Positions 7,973 to 16,204 of a stretch of DNA of 64,000 nucleotides are shown one piece after another (position 1 is the first letter of the stretch; each line of letters opens with the position of its first letter). Below the pieces are notes generated by a model. It saw nothing but the letters and a program-made list of their open reading frames with translations. It was not told where the DNA came from and did no database searches. Position numbers and translations under genes: made by a program. This DNA is from CAZTDD01 sp964612675 (GTDB lineage Bacteria > Hinthialibacterota > Hinthialibacteria > Hinthialibacterales > JAKPRU01): NCBI GenBank assembly GCA_964612675.1, contig CAZTDD010000004.1:48476-112475 (forward strand), written 5' to 3'.

Positions 7973-9850
7973 CTACTCGTGGTGATTCTGAGCATCCCGG
8001 GCCGGATTATGAAGCATTTCTCCAAATACTGTACACGCTTTGTGGATTTCGCTGAAATAATGTACATACCGCCGAAGCAATTCCACCTGCGATGCGGGAT
8101 TGGGATGAAATGTGAAATAGTCCGGCGCGCGAATCGTGACAAAAAGCCGTTCCAGAGCCAATTCGAGGATTTGGTAAAGCCGGAACCCCTCTTCGATCTG
8201 TTCGCGAACGGCCCTGAATTCCTGCAGCAGGCGGGAAAGCTGTTCGGGTTGCATGTCGCCGGAGAGTGAAGAAACCGCGCCGAGTTGCTTTTTGGCATGC
8301 GAGCCTACCCGTTCGACAACGGTTGCCAGATCTTCAAACAGTCCTTCGGGAATCGCCGGTGTAGGGATGGTCGAGATCCTTTCCACAACCTGCCAGGGAT
8401 TGAAGGAAACGGTCAAATACGTATCGATGGTCTCTCGAAGCGACAGGATCTGTGTTCCCTGTATCCATGCGCCTCCCTCGGTCGCATCTATACAGTGGAC
8501 CTCCGTTTCCGCCAACAGATTCTCCAAGTAGCGAATAGATTCAAAAAACGCCGCACTGGTGGAGACAGTCGTTCCGTCAACGGAGGCTACGGAAATGGAG
8601 TCTACTTCCTCATGGAAATCACCGTCCGCCTCCGGGCGACGGTAGTCGATCTTCCCGGTACTGGTCCGCATCACCTCGGCCTGAAGGGCAGACCCGCTCG
8701 CGTGGCTTTTTCCTTGCGGTGGAAACGCCAGATCAAGTCCGACGAAGATGATGGGCGTACAGCCCATCACGCGGGCGAGATGAAACGCGGCCAGCGCAAC
8801 ATTCTGGCTGAACGGAAGAATGTCCTCTTGTTTCAGTTCGCGGCCCGGCAGTTGCTCGTGGAGGCCTCGACAGCGGTGTGGCAGGAAAATGGAAGGATTT
8901 CGGAACCTGTTCGCCAGAGCCGGAGTGATCTGAGGGTCGAAAACAAACACCGTCCGGCCCAGGTCGTCGATCCCTTCAAAATGACGGGCATTCAGCTCCG
9001 ACGGATCTTTTGTAACGACAAATTGGGGTTCCACACCTTTTCGACGAAGCAATTGGAATGAAGTATCGCAAGCGAAAACAGCTGCCCGGCCCGTGATGTC
9101 CGGTATCAGGTCGATGTTCTTGTCGAGCGACGGTCCCGCGGCGACAATCAACGCGGGGTTTCCGGACAAGAGGTTTTTCACAGACGACGGCGGAACGGAT
9201 CGGTACAGTTTGGGCACATTGCGGAGGATATGTTCCTGCGTGTGATAGCCCGTGGACTCCATGTGAGCCAACATGTTTTTGCCGGCTTCCGCCAGCCGTG
9301 AGATCTCGTGTTGGACCTCCTGGAGTTCATTCGGGCAGACCTGCGTTGCCGCGGGAAGAGCCTGAAAGTGGAAGCCGGTGGACAGAAACTCGCCCATTCG
9401 CCTGAATAGCGTCTGATAAAGCGCATGTGCGGGTTCAGCGCAAATAAGATCCACTGCTGCATTGTTGAACAACGGTCGCAGATCGACATGCTCCAGAGCA
9501 GCCCGGAAAACATCGGCACGGGGTTCAAAAACACAGAGATAATCCCGGCGAGCTGTAGACAGGAGGGCCAAGGCCTGATAACCAAGCCCGAGTCCGAACA
9601 GTACTATGCGGCTCGACTCCCGGTTCTCAGGCGCGTTCGCCCAGCGTTCCGCTTCCTTGCGGGGGTCGTTCCTGCTGTGATAGAGCACAGTTCGACCGGA
9701 GGCGGCGGGGACTTCCAGCGTGGGCGTCCCGGAGGGAGTCGTCTGAACGGTTACCGAGTCTGGAGAGGGCTCGTTCTCGAATCGAGCGGCGAGGGTGGGG
9801 TGGCGCTGACGGAGCGCCTGTAGATTTGTCTGGAAGAACGACTTGACCAC
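7973..9850 (-). CDS. Maf-type motility glycosyltransferase (DUF115), copy 1
   Basis: A 625-residue protein of the motility-associated-factor family (DUF115, MptE-like core). In other bacteria Maf proteins transfer nonulosonic acids such as pseudaminic or legionaminic acid onto flagellin before export. Visible motifs are the Rossmann-like GLGLGY at 86-91, AAGPSLD at about 237-243 and the later VGLDLAFPPQGKSHA. A second Maf gene is at 22351-24285, next to motility genes. The two share the layout and motifs but differ widely in sequence. This one stands alone, 12 kb from the flagellar block. Start ATG 9850 has GGAGG a few bases upstream. Confidence 0.88.
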   Translation of the reverse strand: MVKSFFQTNLQALRQRHPTLAARFENEPSPDSVTVQTTPSGTPTLEVPAASGRTVLYHSRNDPRKEAERWANAPENRESSRIVLFGLGLGYQALALLSTARRDYLCVFEPRADVFRAALEHVDLRPLFNNAAVDLICAEPAHALYQTLFRRMGEFLSTGFHFQALPAATQVCPNELQEVQHEISRLAEAGKNMLAHMESTGYHTQEHILRNVPKLYRSVPPSSVKNLLSGNPALIVAAGPSLDKNIDLIPDITGRAAVFACDTSFQLLRRKGVEPQFVVTKDPSELNARHFEGIDDLGRTVFVFDPQITPALANRFRNPSIFLPHRCRGLHEQLPGRELKQEDILPFSQNVALAAFHLARVMGCTPIIFVGLDLAFPPQGKSHASGSALQAEVMRTSTGKIDYRRPEADGDFHEEVDSISVASVDGTTVSTSAAFFESIRYLENLLAETEVHCIDATEGGAWIQGTQILSLRETIDTYLTVSFNPWQVVERISTIPTPAIPEGLFEDLATVVERVGSHAKKQLGAVSSLSGDMQPEQLSRLLQEFRAVREQIEEGFRLYQILELALERLFVTIRAPDYFTFHPNPASQVELLRRYVHYFSEIHKACTVFGEMLHNPARDAQNHHE

Positions 9851-9965
9851 AGACGACCTCCACGTGAGACTCGATTCCGGGACGGTGTTTCTGCACCTTA
9901 CCGCCCGAGACGGTCGTCGTCGAGGCGTTCGTTCGCGCTTTCTAACAGCCTGTAGGAGATCGCTG

Positions 9966-10136
9966 ATGTCGATCCCATGTCCACAATGCGGCAGAGAGTA
10001 TGATGTTACTCTGTTTCAGTTTGGGAATAAGATCGAGTGTGTCTGTGGGGAAAAACTCCCGTTGTCTCACAAGGCGGAAGAAAGCGGGGGCAACGGAACG
10101 GCTACCGATTCAGACGATGAGGATATGCTGCCTTAG
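9966..10136 (+). CDS. 56-residue zinc-ribbon protein
   Basis: A very small protein starting MSIPCPQCGREYDV and carrying CPQC (Cys5, Cys8) and CVC (Cys25, Cys27) pairs, which can form a single zinc knuckle. The tail is acidic (DSDDEDMLP). ATG 9966 is chosen over the longer open frame because AGGAG sits at 9954-9958, seven bases before it, while the upstream part overlaps the leader of the divergent maf gene. No family is recognised. It may be a nucleic-acid or protein-binding adaptor. Confidence 0.6.
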   Translation: MSIPCPQCGREYDVTLFQFGNKIECVCGEKLPLSHKAEESGGNGTATDSDDEDMLP

Positions 10137-10191
10137 TTTCCTTCCAATATCTAGGTTTTCATTGTTTCCCACGGAAAGGCGGTCCGCTTCT

Positions 10192-10902
10192 TTACCAGTC
10201 GTAGCTCTGGATCACAATGACTCCCTGTTGTTCTGCCTTCCGGAGAAACGCGTTGGTGGCGAAATGTGTAACGAGGACTTTTACAGTTTCCATATCTCCG
10301 TACTCCCGCTGCACCGCTTCCGCTTTTTCATTCAGTTCCTCGAAAACCTCCATACCTTTCATAGACGGCCGGATGTCCAACCGTAGCTTCACTTCACCGA
10401 CAACCAACACTTCTTGCCCGTTTCGAGTACCCCGCCCCAGGAGGTTCACTTCTCGTCCTCCAATTTCCGCTCGGATCAGTTTCTTCTTCAAATTGATTCC
10501 AAACTTCTCGCTGAGTACATTCGGCGCCATTCGATATGCCTCGTTCTCGAAACCATAGGAGACACTTCTTGACAGCCCGCCGACATCTTGACGGAGTCTC
10601 CGGAGGCCAATGGTCAATTTCCGTATTTCCTCCTCTGTACGCGTCTGCGCTTCCGCCAGTTTCTCGACCTTGGCCTCTGTACGTACCTGGGCTTCTGCTA
10701 ATTGTTCGAGTCTTGCTTCCGTCCGTTTCTGCGAGTGGGCCAAATCGGTAACAATGGATTTCAACTCATTGAAATCGCCTACGGTCACAAGGTTCCGATA
10801 AGAGGTATGCACAACCTCCGCTAGAAGGGACGCTTGTTTATCGTCGAATCCTTCCAACAGCTTTGCTCGAATCGCATCTTCGTTGTACAGTCCCGGGTCC
10901 AT
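10192..10902 (-). CDS. Coiled-coil protein with PD-(D/E)XK nuclease-like domain (DUF3782-like)
   Basis: A 236-residue protein. Residues 45-100 are a heptad coiled coil with internal repeats (LAEAQVRTEAKVEK, LAEAQTRTEEEIRK). The C-terminal half has EVNLLGRG followed by VLVVGEVK, which fits the acidic residue and (D/E)xK of restriction-endonuclease-like folds. Related DUF3782 proteins are common in cyanobacteria, archaea and candidate phyla, and their substrate is unknown. The protein is cytoplasmic, with no signal or membrane segment. It is single and convergent with the small zinc-ribbon gene. Confidence 0.68.
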   Translation of the reverse strand: MDPGLYNEDAIRAKLLEGFDDKQASLLAEVVHTSYRNLVTVGDFNELKSIVTDLAHSQKRTEARLEQLAEAQVRTEAKVEKLAEAQTRTEEEIRKLTIGLRRLRQDVGGLSRSVSYGFENEAYRMAPNVLSEKFGINLKKKLIRAEIGGREVNLLGRGTRNGQEVLVVGEVKLRLDIRPSMKGMEVFEELNEKAEAVQREYGDMETVKVLVTHFATNAFLRKAEQQGVIVIQSYDW

Positions 10903-11150
10903 GACACGACCCCCTTCCCCGATCTTTCGTCCCTTGGCATGGAAGGGCTCGAAATTAGATCTTCACCGCATGTAGTCTAGTGTAACCCAAATCAACAAAG
11001 CGCACAAATCGGCAAAAAGACTGTGCAGGAAGGAGTTGGCGACTCCCCCATCGCCTCTTTTGTCGCCCAGGGGGCCTTTATGATACTATTCATTTGGTGC
11101 TTGCCTGAAAGCGAATTTCCACTGATCCGAGAACAATCTGATTGAACCCT

Positions 11151-14100
11151 ATGAAAACCCTCTATCTTATGTCGATTGCCCTACTATCGAGCAGCTTCTC
11201 CAGCCCCGTCGTCGATCTTTCCCAGCAACCCCGCGCATTGGATGAAGGGATCTACCAGGACATCCGTCTGCCGCATACCATCCCTCTTGGCGGCCTCGGC
11301 TGTGGTTCCGTGGAACTGGGCAGTGACGGTTGGTTTCAGCATCTCTCGATCAACAATAACTGGATCGAAGACCTGCCTCGGCCGGAAGGCTCTTTCTTTG
11401 CGATCTGGATTCGAGATGGTGAGCACACCGCATCCAAAGTGCTGCGTCTCTCGGATGCCGATCTCCCGAGCGTCGATCATGTCCGCTATCAAGGTGTTTT
11501 CCCGTGTTCCACCCTGACATTTACCGACATCGACCTACCGGTGGATGTTTTTTTGGACGCCTGGTCGCCTCTGGTTGCATGGAATCTGAAGGACTCGTCA
11601 ATTCCTGGAGCAGTCTTTTCGCTGCGATGTACCAATCCCGCCGAACATCCCATCGAAGTCGCCTTGGCGTTCTCTTGGGAAAACCTCCTCGGGCTCGATA
11701 CCCAACAAAGCGATTTCTCGCAACAAAGGATTGGCAACACACAGGAAATCGAAGGGTCGCGCTCAGTTCACGGCCTTGTGTTTCGCCAACTGGACAAAGA
11801 CGAAGAAGAAAAACTGCCCGGAACCTACGCAATTGCTGTCGAGGAGGCGGACGAAGGGTCAATTTCATATTTGCCGTCATGGAATGTCGTTTCGCCTGAT
11901 AGTTTTTGGGATGAGTTCTCCGACGACGGATTTCTTTTCGACGAAGATCATCCGGGGCCGTGGCCTGTTGGGAACGAGGCCATCTCTCCGGCGGGTGCTG
12001 TTGCACAGCGATTTACGCTGCCCGCGCGAAGCTCCCGGCGCGTTCATTTTGCGTTGGCATGGCATCAACCTACGCTTGTGCAAACGGAAGAGACCGAGCG
12101 ACGACCTTTCTATGTCGAAGAATTCGACGATGCATGGGATACCGTGAAATATCTGCTGGATGATCGGGAGGACCTGTGGGGCGGTACCGAGAAATGGCGG
12201 GACGCTCTGATGCGTTCTTCGCTGCCCCCCTGGCTGAGAGTTCGTTTGCTGAACGACCTGTGCCCTTTCTTCTCCCGAACGCTGTTGTTCGAGGGGCGCT
12301 ACGCCATGATTGAAGACTCGCGAAGCGGGGCGCTCCAATCCAACTTCAACGCACTGCTCGCCGACGCTTTTCTTTTAGGGTTCTTTCCCGAGCTGTGCGA
12401 AAGCAACCTGTATGTTGCCTCCACCGGCCAACTGCCGGATGGTGAGATTCCCTCTTACACGGGCACGTTTCCGGGGATTCTGACCGACGACACAACCGGC
12501 CTCGCCGCAAATCAAAACCCATGGGGAGCCTGTGGGCTGATCCTACGCCTGCGGCTGTACGACTTACTAGCGGGCAGCGATCGCTTACGGGAAGAGCTGT
12601 ACCCCGTTGCAAAGAACGCCGCGCTCTGGCTGGCTGACCGCGATCAAGACCGTGACGGGATTCCAGAGGGAGGCAATCCCCGGCTGGATCCCGGCAAGAC
12701 CAAAAACTTCAGCGCAGTTTGTAGCGCGTGGCTGGCCGCCTTGCACGCCGTGAGCGATTTTGCATCCGCCACGAACGATCTCGAAACGCTGGCCCGGTAT
12801 GAGAATCTGCGTGCCCGGGCACTCGAGAACGGGGTCTATGAACTCTGGAATGGTCGCTATCTGAAAGCATTTTTCGATCCGGAATCACCGGACGATCCAG
12901 CATCGATTATGGTTTCTCCGGACGCGCTTGTTGGTGAATGGTATGCCGCAACAGTGGGATGGGAAGCAATCTGGCCGGAAGCGGTTATCGAGACAACGCT
13001 TCAGTCCCTTCTCCGAAAGAGGCCGTTTGCAGCAGAGGCCGAGGTACTCGATACCGGCCGGCTTTCGACATTGGCATCCGTGGCGGCTCAAAAAGGTAGA
13101 GCCGGGGATGGGTTCGAAATAATGAGCGAGCTGCATCGTCACGTGACCGAATCGGGCCAAGCGATGGCGATGCCCGCTCAAGTGGGGTCTGTCAGCGGAG
13201 GTGTTTCGAACGACATCGGGGGACCTGTTTCCTGGGTCTTCCTGAACGCACTTACCGGAGCTTCATTCAACACAAAACTGGAGCGATTCACGTTGAGTCC
13301 ACGAGTTCCAACGGAATCGGACCGACTCGAAGTGCCTGTTTTCTTGCCGTCTTTCCGTGGTTGGCTTAGCTATCAAGCCCCCTCCTTTGAGTCTGCCCAT
13401 CGAATTACGTTTCGGCTGAATGCACTTCGAGAAGGGCGCTCGCTCGAAATCAAGCAAATCGCGACACGGGTGCCACCTGCTTTCCGGGATCGGAATCCCG
13501 TGCTGTTCTTGGAGGGGTCGTCCGGCGGAGGCGGTGTTTCACGGCGGAGTCTCGGTCTACTTACACTTGTTCTGGATGATCCACTTCGCTTGCGCGAGGG
13601 GGATGATTTTACCGTCGTGCTCGGGACAGAGGACACCGGCAGGATCGATGTCAACATCAAAGCGCATCAGGTCGCGGCACGGGGACCGGCGTGCAAGATT
13701 GATCGACTCCCGGATTCTCCTCTTGCATTCACTGTGATGAACCGTCTTCAGACCCCTCAGATGCTGAATCTCCGGTTTACCGGCCTGGATGGTCACTCGT
13801 ATCGAATCGCGGTGGACGGTCGTGAAATATCGCCTCTGGAGACGGAAGGAACGCGTGTTACTCTCCCGCTTCCGGGCGGACCGTTCACGACGATGCAAGC
13901 TGCAAAGGCTGAACGTACTCGCCGTCGGCTGGTTCGAATCGTCCAGCTTCTTACAGAGTATCCGGCCGAACAGGAAGCCCTTCGTAAGGTCTGGGAGCTT
14001 CAGAAGACGATTGAGCGGTTCTTCTTGGCCGACATCGGTGGGCGATTGGCGACTGTCGATGTGTATGAATCGGATACGGATCCCCCGGACCGCGAGCCAG

Positions 14101-15047
14101 CGGAAACTCTATCCGAGCGTGAGGCTGAAAATCTCTGGGAGGATCTGAATGAGGAAACGGAGAAGTTCAGATCGAGCATCGCGGATGCGGTATCCGATCC
14201 GGCTGTGCGTGCGAGGATTCTCGGTCTGGCATATCCCGTGGATCTCATGTTGCACGTCGAAGGCGATCCATCGATGGAACCGGAATTCGATTTGACGGCT
14301 GTGTTGAGCAACCCCGAACGTCTTCCTCTCAGCGGCCGATTCACATTGATCGTCCCCGAAGAGAGTTGGCAAGCCACCACACTCGATTCCACGGAGTTGC
14401 ACTCGGGACCCTCTCCTTCCGAACGCGAAACGCGACGATTTCATGTGGAGATGCCGAGCCCACTTGCCGTTCAGCGTACGGAGATTATTGCGCGCTTCAT
14501 CGGGGAGCTGGACAACCGGCTCTTTGTCTTAGAGACAATCATGCCGGTGGGGCACGGATTCCTTCGCGATTGGATGGTGCTGGGACCGTTTCCAAACGAA
14601 GGCGATCAGCAGCTGACGGAGGTTCATTATCCCGAGCACGCTGTAGACTTGGACGCGACATACGATGGTATCGGTGGAAGTGCGTCCTGGCGGGCGCATT
14701 ATTCGGGAACCGGCTATATCGATTTTCAGTCGATGTTCGATGTGCGCGGTCCGGCCCTGGCGTTTGCTCACGCCTTTGTCTACTCCCCGCACGATCGACC
14801 TGTCGTTTTCCATTTGGGAGCTACGCAAGGTGTACGGATCATACTGAATCAGCAAGACGTATTTACGCGGAACGACCATCAGCCCGCACAGCCCAGCCAA
14901 TACCGAATCGCGACACGCTTCCGGAGCGGCTGGAACAATCTGCTTGTAAAGGTCTCACGGTTATATGGGGATTGGGGATTCTATCTGGAGATCACCGATC
15001 CTGCCGGAAGACCGATCCCTGAGTTGAAAGTATCGTTGAGGCGGTAG
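11151..15047 (+). CDS. Secreted GH116-like glycoside hydrolase with C-terminal sugar-binding-like domain
   Basis: A 1298-residue exported protein; ATG 11151 starts a signal peptide (MKTLYLMSIALLSSSFSS), and the upstream TTG 11142 is less likely. The early sequence IPLGGLGCGSVELGSDGWF matches the GH116 N-terminal beta domain (beta-glucosylceramidase/glucosidase clan). The six-hairpin catalytic region is marked by DRDQDRDGIPEGGNP and by the AWLAALHA helix. A final domain of about 170 residues (from FLRDWMVLGPF) is a beta-sandwich like those that bind sugars in planctomycete enzymes. I cannot place the GH116 nucleophile and acid/base pair with certainty, so substrate and activity remain open. 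A distant GH116 relative is the best description. Confidence 0.75.
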   Translation: MKTLYLMSIALLSSSFSSPVVDLSQQPRALDEGIYQDIRLPHTIPLGGLGCGSVELGSDGWFQHLSINNNWIEDLPRPEGSFFAIWIRDGEHTASKVLRLSDADLPSVDHVRYQGVFPCSTLTFTDIDLPVDVFLDAWSPLVAWNLKDSSIPGAVFSLRCTNPAEHPIEVALAFSWENLLGLDTQQSDFSQQRIGNTQEIEGSRSVHGLVFRQLDKDEEEKLPGTYAIAVEEADEGSISYLPSWNVVSPDSFWDEFSDDGFLFDEDHPGPWPVGNEAISPAGAVAQRFTLPARSSRRVHFALAWHQPTLVQTEETERRPFYVEEFDDAWDTVKYLLDDREDLWGGTEKWRDALMRSSLPPWLRVRLLNDLCPFFSRTLLFEGRYAMIEDSRSGALQSNFNALLADAFLLGFFPELCESNLYVASTGQLPDGEIPSYTGTFPGILTDDTTGLAANQNPWGACGLILRLRLYDLLAGSDRLREELYPVAKNAALWLADRDQDRDGIPEGGNPRLDPGKTKNFSAVCSAWLAALHAVSDFASATNDLETLARYENLRARALENGVYELWNGRYLKAFFDPESPDDPASIMVSPDALVGEWYAATVGWEAIWPEAVIETTLQSLLRKRPFAAEAEVLDTGRLSTLASVAAQKGRAGDGFEIMSELHRHVTESGQAMAMPAQVGSVSGGVSNDIGGPVSWVFLNALTGASFNTKLERFTLSPRVPTESDRLEVPVFLPSFRGWLSYQAPSFESAHRITFRLNALREGRSLEIKQIATRVPPAFRDRNPVLFLEGSSGGGGVSRRSLGLLTLVLDDPLRLREGDDFTVVLGTEDTGRIDVNIKAHQVAARGPACKIDRLPDSPLAFTVMNRLQTPQMLNLRFTGLDGHSYRIAVDGREISPLETEGTRVTLPLPGGPFTTMQAAKAERTRRRLVRIVQLLTEYPAEQEALRKVWELQKTIERFFLADIGGRLATVDVYESDTDPPDREPAETLSEREAENLWEDLNEETEKFRSSIADAVSDPAVRARILGLAYPVDLMLHVEGDPSMEPEFDLTAVLSNPERLPLSGRFTLIVPEESWQATTLDSTELHSGPSPSERETRRFHVEMPSPLAVQRTEIIARFIGELDNRLFVLETIMPVGHGFLRDWMVLGPFPNEGDQQLTEVHYPEHAVDLDATYDGIGGSASWRAHYSGTGYIDFQSMFDVRGPALAFAHAFVYSPHDRPVVFHLGATQGVRIILNQQDVFTRNDHQPAQPSQYRIATRFRSGWNNLLVKVSRLYGDWGFYLEITDPAGRPIPELKVSLRR

Positions 15048-15120
15048 CGGCCGCGATTACTCTTGGCCCTGCGTCTCACTGAGGTCGTTCCGCGCAGGAA
15101 TTTCGGTCGCTGTATTATGT

Positions 15121-16056
15121 TCACAGCCCTTTCAACTCCGTAATGATTCGTTCGGCTGCGAGACTGTCTTCCTGTGGACGGCTCTCCAGAGCCTTTGCGT
15201 TTATTCCCACAGGCGCCCAAACATGAGGATCGGTCGAACGAAACACGGCGAGTGTTGGACAACCGAGAGCGGCGGCCAAATGAGTGATCCCACTATCATT
15301 CCCCACGTACATAGACATCTTTCGGAGTACAGCCGCGATATCCATCAGGGGGCGATTGTGAATCGATCTTGGATTCAATTCGTTGACGGCTGCGCACAGA
15401 TCGATTCCCAGTCGTTCCTCCTCTGCACCGGCCAATACGGCAACTCGGATGAAACGCTCCCGCGCAAGCCCGTGAAGAACATCGGCCCAGACGGGAATCG
15501 GTAAACGCTTTTCCGCTTTGCTTGCTCCTGGATGGATGGCGATCCAGGGGGATTGTCGCTCCGGCGCTCCCAGTAGATTCTCCAGGTCCTCAGGGAGTCT
15601 CGCCGAAATCTGTAGCGAAGGTACCTTGAGCGGTCTTGCGATTCCTAACTGGTTCAACGGTTCAAACAAATGGTCGATGACGTGCTGGTCTTCGGATGGA
15701 CGTGGTGAATGGACAACAACTTGACCAGGGCAGAGGTCAGTCAGGTTTCGAGTCAGCTGTCCGTCGCGGTCTTCTCCATACCAGAGAATAAGCGCTGCGG
15801 AAGCGAAGAGGTCGCGCACCTCTGCGGAGAGCGACGGACTCGGGCCGTACAGCGTATGAATCCCAGGCAGTTCAAAACTCATTGCGCGAGAGGCAAATGA
15901 AGGACCAACAAGCAGAGAGACACGTTCGTATTGTCCGAGTATAACGATTTCGCGATGTGGAAAGTGGTTTCGGAATGCGTGGATTACCGGTGCAAGGAGA
16001 ATGGTATCTCCGATTGCTCCGTTTCGAATGACGAGAATATGCCCCCGTTCTTGCAT
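15121..16056 (-). CDS. Glycosyltransferase family 9 (heptosyltransferase-like)
   Basis: A 311-residue cytoplasmic transferase. The N-terminal VIRNGAIGDTILLAPVIHAF is the GT9 signature (usually xGDxLLxTP). IHPGASKAEKRLP and YVGNDSGITHLAAALG are the donor-binding motifs of ADP-heptose transferases. It is a little shorter than E. coli WaaC/WaaF (about 320-350). It probably adds a sugar to lipopolysaccharide core or another envelope glycan. The frame is open to 16161, but MQERGHILVIRNG at 16056 fits the family start. No clear ribosome site is visible there, so the start is the weakest point. Confidence 0.85.
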   Translation of the reverse strand: MQERGHILVIRNGAIGDTILLAPVIHAFRNHFPHREIVILGQYERVSLLVGPSFASRAMSFELPGIHTLYGPSPSLSAEVRDLFASAALILWYGEDRDGQLTRNLTDLCPGQVVVHSPRPSEDQHVIDHLFEPLNQLGIARPLKVPSLQISARLPEDLENLLGAPERQSPWIAIHPGASKAEKRLPIPVWADVLHGLARERFIRVAVLAGAEEERLGIDLCAAVNELNPRSIHNRPLMDIAAVLRKMSMYVGNDSGITHLAAALGCPTLAVFRSTDPHVWAPVGINAKALESRPQEDSLAAERIITELKGL

Positions 16057-16129
16057 AATCCGATATCTGCCATTGAAGGTAGCAGCGGCTCCCTGAACCG
16101 GGCAGAGAAGGCTGTGGTAGGAAGAGTAA

Positions 16130-16158
16130 CTGGTCCAGGAGTTGAACTCCTGGACCAG
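16130..16158. terminator. Perfect 14-bp hairpin with one-base loop
   Basis: CTGGTCCAGGAGTT pairs with AACTCCTGGACCAG around a single G. It lies 47 bases downstream of the minus-strand gene ending at 16205. A near copy (26 of 29 positions) is at 36462-36490, also just past a minus-strand gene. There is no T-run, so it is not a textbook intrinsic terminator; it may stabilise mRNA ends or be a REP-like element. Confidence 0.55.
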
Positions 16159-16204
16159 CATGTCCTGAAAGTATTCTCTATCTCAGATTCGTCCCCGGTA
16201 TGCT

